Shown here: positions 16,892 through 25,375 of the stretch, one piece after another
How positions within the stretch are numbered: position 1 is the first letter of the stretch
How the letters are laid out: every line of letters starts with the position of its first letter
Assembly (NCBI GenBank): GCA_963677185.1
Contig: OY781889.1
Location: 992,001 to 1,056,000 of the forward strand
Source of the DNA: G963677185 sp963677185
GTDB lineage: Bacteria; Bacillota; Syntrophomonadia; Syntrophomonadales; Syntrophomonadaceae
Direction: 5' to 3'
Length of the DNA stretch: 64,000 nt
Program-made: the position numbers and the translations under genes
The notes under the pieces: generated by a model
Seen by the model: the letters and a program-made list of their open reading frames with translations, nothing else
What the model was told of the DNA's origin: nothing
Database searches by the model: none

Positions 16892-18525
16892 TGAATCTAT
16901 CTATACGAATGAAGTTATTGTTGTTATTAGCGGGCCTGACCATATTTTATATGGCCGTATTCTGGCTGCTTAATGAAACACTTCTGGATGATTACTATGA
17001 ATACAAGAAAAAAATTGTTCTGGTGGATGCCTACGATCAGCTTAACAATTATTATCAGGGTGATCCCCAGGCAATAATTTATGAGCTGCAGTATTTGGAG
17101 TCTATACAAGGTTTGCATATTTCCATCGAGGATTCCGGGTTCAATGTTAAATACAGCAGTTCCTCCAAGCTGGATAATAACTCGCAGCAGAACGGCAGCC
17201 TGACTCCGCCCGCGGATATTGGAAATCTGGCTGTTGGCGATAAATCTTCCCCCGATTACCAGGGCAATGCGCCCGAAAATTCTCCGGGGGATAATGCCAA
17301 CCCGCCAGGCGGCAAGCAGCCCAGCGCACCAGGCATGAATAATTCGCCAGTGCCAATTCCAGGACATGACCATCCCCTGCCGGATTTGATACGAGATAAT
17401 GCCGACTTATTGAGTGATCAGGATGAATTTATAACTAAAACCTATGAACCCGAAGACGGGCAGGCCACATTGCACCTGGCTGGAAAGCTGGGGGATAGCG
17501 ACTATGTATTGATTAGCCTGTCAATGGTGTCAATTGAAGATAATGCGGCTATCGCCAGTGATTTTTTCATGCTGGCCGGTCTGGTGATACTCGCAGCTGG
17601 CCTGCTGATAACGGCTTATGCATCTGGACGCTTCACCAGGCCTATACAGGAGCTCAATCGCCTTGCACAGAGCATGGCGCATCTTGATTTTGAACAAAAA
17701 TTTGTCACCAATGGCCAGGATGAAATATCCGAGCTGGGAGCCAGCCTGAACTCTTTGTCGGATCAGCTCAAGCAATCGATTAGCGACTTGCAGAACGCCA
17801 ACCGCCAGTTGCAGGAGGATATTGACAAGGAACGCAAGCTGGACCAGACTCGTCGAGATTTCATTGCCAACGTATCTCATGAGCTGAAATCGCCTCTGGC
17901 CCTGGTTCAGGGTTATGCGGAAGGATTGATTGACAACGTCAATAGCGATGAGGATAGAAGCTATTACTGCGATGTCATTTTGGATGAAACCGTGAAAATG
18001 AACACGCTGGTCAGGCAGCTGCTCGACCTGGCACAGATCGAATCAGGAGGAACTGAACCCGAATATACGGTTTTTGATATTGCGGAAATGGTAAACGGGC
18101 TGATTAGAAAAAGTGATATGCAGTTAAGCCAAAAGAATTTGATCGCGGTTCTGGATGGCCCAGACGGATTGAAAGTAAGAGCAGATGCCTTTATGACTGA
18201 ACAGGTGCTGAATAATTACCTGATCAATGCCATACATCACGTAGACGAGCAGAGCAAAATTGTACTTCGCTGGTCCGTTTGTGCCGGCAATAGTAAAGTG
18301 CGAGTGTCGGTTATTAACACCGGACCGCCGATTCAGGATGATTTGCTGGACGACCTGTGGAAAAGCTTTTACAAAGTGGATGCGGCCCGAAGCCGGGATT
18401 ATGGTGGAAGCGGACTGGGCCTGGCCATCGTTAAAGCCATTCAAGAAGCCCAGAACAATGCTTGCGGAGTGTTAAATCACCCCGGTGAGGTTGAGTTCTG
18501 GATGGAATTGGACCTGGAGATTTAA
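16888..18525 (+). CDS. Sensor histidine kinase, partner of the OmpR-type regulator
   Basis: 545 residues. A transmembrane helix near residues 7-29 and a second near 220-245 bracket an extracytoplasmic region of about 190 residues that contains an unusual Pro/Gly/Asn/Asp-rich stretch (~105-165). A HAMP linker follows, then the H-box FIANVSHELKSPL with His331, an N-box (LINAIHH), a G1 segment that reads NTGPP, and a G2 box GGSGLGLAI. The start overlaps the regulator stop (ATGA), so the two proteins are translationally coupled. The stimulus is unknown; the neighbouring secreted repeat protein and the low-complexity sensor loop point to the envelope. Confidence 0.9.
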   Translation: MMNLSIRMKLLLLLAGLTIFYMAVFWLLNETLLDDYYEYKKKIVLVDAYDQLNNYYQGDPQAIIYELQYLESIQGLHISIEDSGFNVKYSSSSKLDNNSQQNGSLTPPADIGNLAVGDKSSPDYQGNAPENSPGDNANPPGGKQPSAPGMNNSPVPIPGHDHPLPDLIRDNADLLSDQDEFITKTYEPEDGQATLHLAGKLGDSDYVLISLSMVSIEDNAAIASDFFMLAGLVILAAGLLITAYASGRFTRPIQELNRLAQSMAHLDFEQKFVTNGQDEISELGASLNSLSDQLKQSISDLQNANRQLQEDIDKERKLDQTRRDFIANVSHELKSPLALVQGYAEGLIDNVNSDEDRSYYCDVILDETVKMNTLVRQLLDLAQIESGGTEPEYTVFDIAEMVNGLIRKSDMQLSQKNLIAVLDGPDGLKVRADAFMTEQVLNNYLINAIHHVDEQSKIVLRWSVCAGNSKVRVSVINTGPPIQDDLLDDLWKSFYKVDAARSRDYGGSGLGLAIVKAIQEAQNNACGVLNHPGEVEFWMELDLEI

Positions 18526-18535
18526 GAGAACGGCG

Positions 18536-19690
18536 CTATTCTGAAGCCGGTGAAAAATGCACCGTTATCAAGGCAATCTCTGAATGGCTGCCAATGCGCA
18601 GGGGAGGACCCCAGGTTCCCCAGCCCGAAGTGACAATAGCATTGAAGCTGCCATCCTGGTACAAGCCATAGTCATTAACGTACATCTGGTCGGTGACCAG
18701 GTTGACCGGCCAGAACTGACCAGCATGGGTGTGCCCCGATATTACCAGGTCGACGCCCTGGCCTTGTTCCTCCGCGTAGCGAGTTGGTTTGTGGTCCATA
18801 ACCAGTGTTGGCAGTGATAGGTCCAGGCCCTCTAAAACCCCCGCCAGGGAAGTTCCTCCCTCGTCGCTGGTGAATCCGCGCCCATCAGCTCGTCCCACAA
18901 TATAAAAGCTATTGTCGATCAGCACCGCCTGGTCAACCAGCATTTGGATATTGCCCTGCTTCAGGTATTCCATCACCGAGCCGCCATCATTGCCGTCAAT
19001 ATGATCGTGGTTGCCAGGGGAGGCATAGGTGCCATACCTGGATTTTATTCTGGCGAATGCCGAAGCAACGTTTTCTTCGGCAAGCCTGGACAGCTGGAGA
19101 TCCAGTATATCGCCAGGAATAAGAACTATATCGGGATTAAGAGCATTGATTTCATCCGCCAGTACCATCAAACGGCCATTGTGTATGATCATTCCGGCAT
19201 GTATATCGCTTACCACCACCGCCCGCAGCTGCTTCATTTCCCCGGCAGGCTTGTCAATATATATATCATAGCTTGTGACCACCGTAGTGCGGGCGTTCCA
19301 GAATCCGTACCCCACCAGCAAGCTAATTATTATCAAGCAGGTGGGACCAAGAATCCGGGCATAAGGCTTATCTTCGGGAAGGAAATGCATAAAATGGTTC
19401 AGCAAACGGATGAGGTCTATCAAAAGACAGAGCAATACTGCGTAAAGGGTAAAAACAACTAGAATGTAACCGGCTACAGACATGATGTACTCGAGGTTTT
19501 CGCCCATCAAGCCGTTAGCGAAGCGCTCCAGAATAAATGAAGAGGCCAGCAGGATATAGAGCGGAATATAAACCTTCAGGCGGGCCCCGGGAAACCAGGC
19601 TTGCAAAGCCTGCCAGCCGCGTCTGGCCAGGTAGATGTTTAATAAAATGAATAAAGCCGGTAGAACAACCCCGAACAGAGAAAACCCCAT
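18536..19690 (-). CDS. Membrane-anchored metallophosphoesterase (YkuE/YaeI-like)
   Basis: 384 residues. The first ~125 residues hold four hydrophobic helices. The catalytic domain follows with the metal ligands of the calcineurin-like family: SDIHAG, PGDILD, GNHDH, and GHTHAGQFWP. This arrangement matches the membrane-associated metallophosphoesterases related to YkuE/YaeI, some of which hydrolyse UDP-diacylglucosamine-type lipids; substrate here unknown. Its stop is 10 bp from the histidine-kinase stop (convergent). There is no strong ribosome binding site by eye before the ATG at 19690. Confidence 0.85.
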   Translation of the reverse strand: MGFSLFGVVLPALFILLNIYLARRGWQALQAWFPGARLKVYIPLYILLASSFILERFANGLMGENLEYIMSVAGYILVVFTLYAVLLCLLIDLIRLLNHFMHFLPEDKPYARILGPTCLIIISLLVGYGFWNARTTVVTSYDIYIDKPAGEMKQLRAVVVSDIHAGMIIHNGRLMVLADEINALNPDIVLIPGDILDLQLSRLAEENVASAFARIKSRYGTYASPGNHDHIDGNDGGSVMEYLKQGNIQMLVDQAVLIDNSFYIVGRADGRGFTSDEGGTSLAGVLEGLDLSLPTLVMDHKPTRYAEEQGQGVDLVISGHTHAGQFWPVNLVTDQMYVNDYGLYQDGSFNAIVTSGWGTWGPPLRIGSHSEIALITVHFSPASE

Positions 19691-19868
19691 AATTTACATA
19701 TCCTTCATTGCTAAGCTGTATTGAATGTATTTAAATAATATCAGTATTTATTGTATCTGAATATTAAGCTTTGGTTAAATTTCTTGCTCAGATGGCATTT
19801 TACTGGCATTTCCAGCTCGATCTGTTGTAAAGTGATAGAGGCGTCATAGCAGGATAAGGAGTTTATTT

Positions 19869-20435
19869 ATGACCATATTACCGAAAATGCCAAAGCTTAA
19901 AAAGCCGGTCAAATTCAAAACCAGTGTTAAACACCAGGAACATAAGGCTGAATACCAGAAATGCATTGCCGATCTTATTGATCATGAAAGCGTGCAACAG
20001 ATGGAAGGATTCCGCCATCATTACCGGACCAACTGTCTTGCTCATTCGCTAAATGTTTCCTACTTCAGCTACCGAATCTGCCGGTTCTGCAATATGGATT
20101 ACCGTTCCGCAGCCAGGGGAGCCCTGCTTCATGATTTGTTCCTGTATGACTGGCGCGAAACCGACCTGGAAGAAGGGCGGCACGCATTCGTTCATCCCCG
20201 TATTGCTCTGCAGAATGCCACTGATGTCTCGGAACTCAACGACATTGAGCAGGATATAGTGCTGAAGCACATGTGGCCTCTGACACCCCACATGCCCAGT
20301 TTTAAAGAGTCGCTGGTCGTATGCATGATGGACAAGTATTGCACCACGCTGGAGCTTGGCTTTGGCCAGAGGCGGCCCTTGCCCAGCGCCAACCTGATTT
20401 CGATGATGGATCAAATGGATGAACGCTCGGCTTAA
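19869..20435 (+). CDS. HD-domain phosphohydrolase-like protein
   Basis: 188 residues. An HD fold is indicated by the spaced metal ligands: R-x-x-x-x-x-H (TNCLAHSLNVSYFSY, residue ~58), LLHDLFLYDW (His-Asp, ~95-96), and a later H/D helix region (LKHMWPLTP, MMDKYCT). The family hydrolyses phosphate bonds in nucleotides. No other domain is present. ATAAGGAG lies 6-7 bp before the ATG. Monocistronic by appearance. Confidence 0.78.
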   Translation: MTILPKMPKLKKPVKFKTSVKHQEHKAEYQKCIADLIDHESVQQMEGFRHHYRTNCLAHSLNVSYFSYRICRFCNMDYRSAARGALLHDLFLYDWRETDLEEGRHAFVHPRIALQNATDVSELNDIEQDIVLKHMWPLTPHMPSFKESLVVCMMDKYCTTLELGFGQRRPLPSANLISMMDQMDERSA

Positions 20436-20501
20436 TCAATCTGGCTGTTGAGCACATATGCCTGAATAATGCGAAGCCCCGGGTTAGCAATGACCAGGGG
20501 C

Positions 20502-20918
20502 TTAATTTTTCGTGAAGCTTTGAACCCAGCGGTATTGCTCGTCGAAAAGCGTGATGCTGCCTATTTCGGGATTGCCGATGTGGATTATGTTTGCTGATCG
20601 CCAGTAGACGGTGCCCTGCGTTACTGTAGTGAAAGCTGCCCAGGGTATGAGCAAATCCTGGCGGGAAAAGCGGGTGTGCAAATAAAGCCCTTGCGGTGTG
20701 GGTCCCAGGGTCATGGAGTTGCGGAAACGGGTTGAACCGATTCGGACGGTTTGCCGTTTCCGGCAGGAAGAAGGAGGCGGGCCGCTGTACGAAAAATGTT
20801 CGGTCAGCCGGTTCCAGCCGCTGGCCCGCATAAGCAAGGTTACGATAACAAAGAACAGGCCTCCGCCAAATACCGCGATAACCCCCAGAACAAACGCAAC
20901 AAATAAAACGATACTCAT
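20502..20918 (-). CDS. Uncharacterised protein with one N-terminal membrane helix
   Basis: 138 residues if started at ATG 20918. One hydrophobic helix (residues ~3-30) anchors a ~100-residue cytoplasmic or external domain rich in beta-strand-like patterns and ending RWVQSFTKN; it looks like a small PH-like/YcxB-type domain but I cannot assign a family. An upstream ATG at 20954 in the same frame is possible; GAAAGGA lies between the two and sits 12 bp before 20918. Confidence 0.55.
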   Translation of the reverse strand: MSIVLFVAFVLGVIAVFGGGLFFVIVTLLMRASGWNRLTEHFSYSGPPPSSCRKRQTVRIGSTRFRNSMTLGPTPQGLYLHTRFSRQDLLIPWAAFTTVTQGTVYWRSANIIHIGNPEIGSITLFDEQYRWVQSFTKN

Positions 20919-21020
20919 CTTGTTATGTAATCCTTTCACATGCATCCGTTTCATGAAATTCTGCTTATCATTCTACTAGCAGCCCGGATAACATGTCAAA
21001 AGGCGTTTCTCTTGCATTCA

Positions 21021-22055
21021 TTATTCAGTCAGATTTGTTACACGCAAACCAAAGTCAGCATTAGGATCATAGGTGACCTCTCCCGAACCGATATTGAGGT
21101 CCTTAAGAAATCGCCCTTCGAACCAAAAGGTCTCATAATAACTGTTCTTGTGCACTGATTGCAGCCAAAAACCAACAAAACCAATGATCGTCACCTTGGT
21201 ATTTTCAGCGGTGTTACGCGGCAACAGGGTGGACACCACCGGAATGAGCATCACGCGCGGATCTCCTATCTTGGCTTGCGTATAATCGGTATTGGGGTCT
21301 GCCGCAATTCTTTTTTGGAATGTATCGACTGATGGCTTGCCGCCACTGGACGGAGCATAGTACAGCATTTTCTGATCGATGGTATATGTTTCGTGATATC
21401 CGAATTCCAAATAGTTAAGATATGCTGAAAATTCCGAGCTGGGATTAGAGCCCGGTTTAATTTTTACATTCATATAGTCAAACTGATAAGGATATGGGCT
21501 GGTTTTTGGATATGAAGGATATTTGGTTTTATAATCGGATGGATAATCATATCCGCTAGGATATGGACCCTTGCCATACATCCTCATAACGTAGACATGG
21601 TCATAATCAAATGCGGCCGGTTTAGGAATTACGAATGGCACGATCCAGGGCACACTGGCTGCAACTCCGATACTTGCCTTGGAATGAGCACTAATATCGG
21701 TAGAGGATAAACCAAAGATTGTAGCAAAGATTAGCGGCATGGTACGATTAATGGTGACTTTAATAGACCTGTGATCCGCAGGTATAGTCACTGACACTGT
21801 ATCACCTGAAATTATGCCATTAGCAGTTGCATAGTCTCTGGCCACCACCTCCGCTTGAACCGGATGTTCCGGCAAATCTTGAGCTCCAGCCAAACAAGCG
21901 GCATCCGCGGCATTCTGAAGATTTGCCTGGACATGATACATAACCGCAGCATCAATCGCAAATGCGGCAAAGCCTACTAAAACTGGCAATAATAAAGCCA
22001 CCAGCACCAATATATTTCCATTTTCACTATTAAATATTTTACACTTTTTGTTCAT
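21021..22055 (-). CDS. TadG-like protein (Flp-pilus-assembly N-terminal domain)
   Basis: 344 residues. The N-terminus NSENGNILVLVALLLPVLVG is a TadE/TadG-type membrane anchor, followed by FAIDAAVMYHVQANLQNAADAACLAGAQ spread over residues 31-58, the conserved 'putative Flp pilus-assembly' block. The rest is extracellular with an odd Tyr/Pro/Lys-rich segment around residues 160-195 and ends in a beta-rich domain. Such proteins are minor pilins or envelope proteins; no tad secretion ATPase or prepilin peptidase is nearby, so it is an orphan here. A ribosome binding site is not obvious by eye. Confidence 0.75.
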   Translation of the reverse strand: MNKKCKIFNSENGNILVLVALLLPVLVGFAAFAIDAAVMYHVQANLQNAADAACLAGAQDLPEHPVQAEVVARDYATANGIISGDTVSVTIPADHRSIKVTINRTMPLIFATIFGLSSTDISAHSKASIGVAASVPWIVPFVIPKPAAFDYDHVYVMRMYGKGPYPSGYDYPSDYKTKYPSYPKTSPYPYQFDYMNVKIKPGSNPSSEFSAYLNYLEFGYHETYTIDQKMLYYAPSSGGKPSVDTFQKRIAADPNTDYTQAKIGDPRVMLIPVVSTLLPRNTAENTKVTIIGFVGFWLQSVHKNSYYETFWFEGRFLKDLNIGSGEVTYDPNADFGLRVTNLTE

Positions 22056-22480
22056 TTATTTGATCCTTTGGCTTACATTGCCATAGCTGTATTCAAAATA
22101 GCGTGCTTGAGCAGGTGGTTGCGATCGTGATAACCAGAGAATTTTTGGCGGTCTGCTTCATCCGACTGTAGCCTTCTATTAATTGAGTACCCCTTTATGA
22201 TGCCTATTATACGCATGTCAGATTAAATATGTAAGGTGACATGTGCCTTATTTTAGACGGGATATAAGTCATATGCTCATAAAAGATAAAAAATGAGACG
22301 CGTAAAAATTTGACAACATAAAAAATCGCAGGGAAGAAAGTATGTGCATATGCTGCGGACAAAACAAGAATAATAATGGTATAGTGAAGAATATATAGGT
22401 GCTATCCTAAAGGATGGGGAGGAAGAAATATTTTTATTCATAGCGATAAACAAAAAGTGCAACATTGAAATTTCAGAATA
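22056..22480. other. Intergenic stretch without recognisable genes
   Basis: AT-rich sequence upstream of the minus-strand TadG-like gene and of the plus-strand promoter at 22481. A TTGACA at about 22314 has no convincing -10 at the right distance. I see no convincing ORF or RNA gene. Confidence 0.5.
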
Positions 22481-22508
22481 TTGACAAAACGGCAGAAAAA
22501 TATATAAT
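22481..22508 (+). promoter_or_regulatory. Strong sigma-A-type promoter
   Basis: Consensus TTGACA (22481-22486), 16-bp spacer, consensus TATAAT (22503-22508). It is the cleanest promoter seen in the window. Transcription would enter a hairpin-rich region of about 400 nt and then two very small ORFs. Confidence 0.8.
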
Positions 22509-22514
22509 TTCTAC

Positions 22515-22910
22515 TGGTTGAATGACCTGGGAACGGGACATTGGCCGGTATCATGGCCATAAAAACGCGATGTTTAAACAGCCAGAAACCTACCAATCAG
22601 CACCGTTCGACATTTGCAGGCGCTTCAGGGCCGAATACAGTCGTAAAATTTTTTTCTGTTCTGAAGCAAAGCAGGAGCACAAAGGCCGGTTAAAAGCAGG
22701 TGGTTGTGCCGGATTTACTCATCTTCATCATTTTTATTCGGGATGGCCGCCGAAAGGGTTTCATCCTGAAAAGGTTCCGGGGATTGAAGATATATAGAAA
22801 TCCCCGGAATTAAGGCCACGAACGGAAAGCCATTATGGGGGAAGTGCGGTCTGCAGATGGAAATGTCCATTCGGCAGCACAGCATAAAACGAAAGAAAGT
22901 ACAGGTGAAA
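22515..22910 (+). other. Hairpin-rich transcribed leader or RNA
   Basis: Downstream of the consensus promoter lie several self-complementary segments: GCTTCAG with CTGAAGC, GGGATG with CATCC, and a perfect 11-bp stem (22775-22785 with 22799-22809; TTCCGGGGATT pairing with AATCCCCGGAA). An ORF of 91 codons starts at 22522 but has no ribosome binding site and an implausible composition. The stretch could be an untranslated leader of the 46-residue ORF at 22914 or a small RNA. It does not match any riboswitch class I know by eye. Confidence 0.35.
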
Positions 22911-22913
22911 ACA

Positions 22914-23054
22914 ATGAAAAAGGAAAGCAATGCAACCACCGCAAAAAAAACCAATGATGATTTTAACAGCGAACGTGCCAGCCAGGTTGGCCTGTTTTCA
23001 CTGGCATCTGGCGAAGTCTTGATTGACCTCGCTGCAGGTTATGCCAGTAAATAA
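22914..23054 (+). CDS. Small ORF, 46 residues, unknown
   Basis: A 46-residue ORF with AGGTG 6 bp before its ATG. The first half is polar and basic (MKKESNATTAKK), the C-terminal half is hydrophobic with small residues (VGLFSLASGEVLIDLAAGYA) and ends in a Lys. A polar leader plus hydrophobic core is compatible with a processed peptide, but no maturation or export gene is adjacent, and no Gly-Gly site is visible. Function unknown. Confidence 0.4.
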   Translation: MKKESNATTAKKTNDDFNSERASQVGLFSLASGEVLIDLAAGYASK

Positions 23055-23090
23055 ACAAGAAAGTGGCAGATAGAGAAATCAAGACAGAAA

Positions 23091-23243
23091 ATGACTGCAA
23101 ACACAGGTTTGTTTGAATTGATAGAAGGGTATTGTCAGAGCTCGTTTCCTAATTGCAGTATGGATTGTATGGACTGGAGAACGGACGCGGACCAGGAAGA
23201 TGAGGCCCGAGCAATACCAGCGCATTTACACAAAAAGGCTTAA
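23091..23243 (+). CDS. Small ORF, 50 residues, three cysteines
   Basis: An ORF of 50 codons starting ATG 36 bp after the previous one. It contains Cys at positions 20, 28 and 32 (YCQSSFPNCSMDCMDW) followed by an acidic stretch and a basic tail. The ribosome binding site is weak. Both small ORFs share a loosely similar GLF-x-L core. A perfect hairpin follows at 23273. Coding status is uncertain. Confidence 0.3.
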   Translation: MTANTGLFELIEGYCQSSFPNCSMDCMDWRTDADQEDEARAIPAHLHKKA

Positions 23244-23272
23244 TAGTGCAGGAACTGGTCAGCCAGCCAGCG

Positions 23273-23305
23273 AGAGAGCCCCGGGGGATAACCCCGGGGC
23301 TCTCT
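23273..23305. repeat. Perfect 14-bp GC-rich hairpin
   Basis: AGAGAGCCCCGGGG pairs with CCCCGGGGCTCTCT across a 5-base loop, 30 bp after the second small ORF. No U tract follows, so it may be a pause or stabilising hairpin and not a classic terminator. Confidence 0.55.
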
Positions 23306-23483
23306 GATCGATGACAGAAGCGTTGGCAGTGATCTGTTAATGAAGCGCGGGTACTTAGCTTGAGCAAATCGCAAATCACTGCAGGGCGTACTATAACCCG
23401 GAGCCGTATAGGACCTCGGGGAAGCTTACTGCTGTCTGAAGCATAGGACAAATAGCCCGGGGAGGTATGTCCTGAAATACAAT

Positions 23484-24761
23484 ATGGGATTGAAATCCCG
23501 CAAACATGCCTTTACAATAGGGATATATATACAAATCGGGCACCGGGTATTGCAGTTGCTAAAAAGCATGGCAGCTTCAGGAGGTGAAAGGCTCGCATTC
23601 CCTATTGTGAGCGGTTATATGGATAGAGTAGCGGTATCGATCAACGATTTGGCAGCCGGCGAAGTCCTCGGACAGGATATATACGATCAGGACAACAAGC
23701 TCCTTCTCAAGAAGGGGACAGTCCTGTTGGGAGTCCTGCTTGACGCATTTAGAAAGCGGGACCTGCTTGAGGTTTACGTATGCGCGAATCCCGGTGAGGT
23801 AAATGACAGGTCTGTTTCGGAAGAAATAGAGGCTTTTAAAGTGGAAGCAGAGGCAGAGCCGTCTTGTATTGAGGATAATCCTGAAATAATAGCTCACCTG
23901 AGCACACTATATGCCAAGATTGGCTACGAAATGCGGAGGGCGACCCTGCGAGGCCAGTATAACAAGGTCCTCCAGGATGAACTTCCGGAAGCGGTCGGCA
24001 GACTCATTATGCTTTTGGTCATTAGCGAAGACCACCAGATGATAAGCTTTTTCCTTACGGTCAAAAGTCTGTATCCCGAAGCCCAGTTTGAATCCCATGC
24101 GGCCAATGTAGGCCTATTAAGCGCTATGATTGGCAAGTGGGTAGGGCTGAATGATATGGAGCTGCGGGAATTAGCCATTGGCGCGATATTGCATGACATC
24201 GGAGAAACTCAAATACCACCGAAAATCATGTCCAAAAGAGGGAAGCTTACGGAAAGTGAATGGTCGATAATCAAGACTCACCCTATTCTCAGCACCAAGA
24301 TACTCAATAAAAACAAATGGGCTTCTCCGCGGATGTTAACGGCAGTTCTGCGCCATCATGAACGTCTGGACGGGACCGGATATCCCTATGGAATACCCGG
24401 AAGCGAGATTCCTCAATGCGCACGGATAATTGCCGCCGCTGGTTCTTTAGACGCCATGACCTCGAACCGGCCGTTTCGTTCGGCTATGAGCATTTTTGGC
24501 GCGCTGGCCGATCTTAAAAACCGTTCCTTTGGCCAATTGGATGCATGCATAACCCGGACTCTTTATGAAAAATTCCTGGAATATTACCGTGGGCGCCATG
24601 TGGAGTTGAGCAATGGAGACAGCGGCATAATAGTGAACAGGCATTCGGAAAGATACGAAAATCAGCTGTTAGTGAAGGGCGATAATGGGTACTATAATAT
24701 GATGGATCGGGAAGCCCCGGCAATCCAAAGGATTGTTGACGCAGAATCCAGCTATGCATGA
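23484..24761 (+). CDS. HD-GYP domain protein, probable c-di-GMP phosphodiesterase
   Basis: 425 residues from ATG 23484. The C-terminal HD-GYP domain (~200-370) has the ligands ILHDIGE, the THP segment (KTHPILSTKIL), RHHERLDGTGYPYG and the GSLDAMTSNRPFR block; the GYP triad is present as GYPYG. Upstream, residues ~46-90 match the short N-terminal motif seen in such proteins (VSINDLAAGEVLGQDIYDQD...LLLKKGTVL). The family hydrolyses cyclic di-GMP. Start is uncertain: the region before residue 46 lacks family similarity, and ATG 23619 or GTG 23607, both downstream of an AGGAGGTG at 23579, are alternatives. A terminator follows. Confidence 0.82.
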   Translation: MGLKSRKHAFTIGIYIQIGHRVLQLLKSMAASGGERLAFPIVSGYMDRVAVSINDLAAGEVLGQDIYDQDNKLLLKKGTVLLGVLLDAFRKRDLLEVYVCANPGEVNDRSVSEEIEAFKVEAEAEPSCIEDNPEIIAHLSTLYAKIGYEMRRATLRGQYNKVLQDELPEAVGRLIMLLVISEDHQMISFFLTVKSLYPEAQFESHAANVGLLSAMIGKWVGLNDMELRELAIGAILHDIGETQIPPKIMSKRGKLTESEWSIIKTHPILSTKILNKNKWASPRMLTAVLRHHERLDGTGYPYGIPGSEIPQCARIIAAAGSLDAMTSNRPFRSAMSIFGALADLKNRSFGQLDACITRTLYEKFLEYYRGRHVELSNGDSGIIVNRHSERYENQLLVKGDNGYYNMMDREAPAIQRIVDAESSYA

Positions 24762-24790
24762 CCGGGGAACTGGAAATTTCATGATAATGC

Positions 24791-24830
24791 AAAAGGACCG
24801 GCGGTTTCATTCAACCTTTCCGGCCCTTTT
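24791..24830 (+). terminator. Probable intrinsic terminator after the HD-GYP gene
   Basis: AAAAGGACCGG pairs with CCGGCCCTTTT with one central mismatch; the 3' arm ends in four Ts. Confidence 0.55.
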
Positions 24831-24844
24831 ACATTGGAGTTGTC

Positions 24845-25300
24845 TTGCTCAACCTGCAAGTACCTCCTTTTTGGATTTTTGTCTCCTCTTTCATCCCTGT
24901 TCTTAAAGTTATCTCATTACTTTTGAAATTTCCATTTCAATTTCCAAGATTTCCTTTAAGCATTTTGTTTCTTGCATTTACATGCTTGCCTTTTTTGAAC
25001 TGCAATTATGGTTATAAGGTTAACTTTGTTTTATAGTTATAGAATCTTTTCAGTCTTTTAACTTAAGATTGCTCGCTGAAGTTAATTCCGGCTTCAGATT
25101 CTATTATTATAAAATCAATAGTTACTATTTTGGCTATTTAACCGGTACCGGCTGGATAGTATAACCATTTTATTACAGATCATTTTCAAAAGGCCTATTT
25201 CCTAAATCAGGAATTACTGGATTCGACCTCTCCTGCAGTGATTTGGATTATTATCCTCCTCCTGCTACCATCATACTAAGGTTTTTAAGACGCTTTGTCA
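24845..25300. other. AT-rich intergenic region without a clear gene
   Basis: About 450 bp of pyrimidine-rich, then AT-rich sequence. A 63-codon frame from 24845 is composed almost only of Phe/Leu/Pro and has no ribosome binding site, so I treat it as chance. The right end leads into the operator-like palindrome of the nuclease gene. Confidence 0.5.
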
Positions 25301-25303
25301 AGC

Positions 25304-25318
25304 AATTGTCTGACAATT
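25304..25318. promoter_or_regulatory. 15-bp palindrome upstream of nuclease gene
   Basis: AATTGTCTGACAATT is a perfect inverted repeat around one central base, with further TTGTC (about 25296) and GACAA (about 25320) half-sites on either side. It sits 60-70 bp before the nuclease gene, next to a TATAAT-like hexamer at about 25326. It looks like a repressor operator; the regulator is unknown. Confidence 0.45.
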
Positions 25319-25375
25319 CGACAAATATAATTAAATGACGTAAATTAGACGCAACTGGCAAAGGGGGCGGAACGT

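Noticed and set aside
20502..22055. A tad pilus locus
   Set aside because: Only a TadG-like protein is present; no TadA ATPase, TadB/C or prepilin peptidase genes are seen nearby.
22522..22797. 91-codon ORF just after the consensus promoter
   Set aside because: No ribosome binding site, start within 14 nt of the -10 box, and a composition unlike a protein family; the stretch is better read as structured RNA or leader.
23340..23483. Possible c-di-GMP riboswitch before the HD-GYP gene
   Set aside because: GC-rich complementary segments are present, but I could not match the conserved core of either GEMM-I or GEMM-II aptamers.
24845..25036. 63-codon frame rich in Phe, Leu and Pro
   Set aside because: Pyrimidine-rich DNA gives such composition by chance; no binding site and no recognisable membrane protein pattern.
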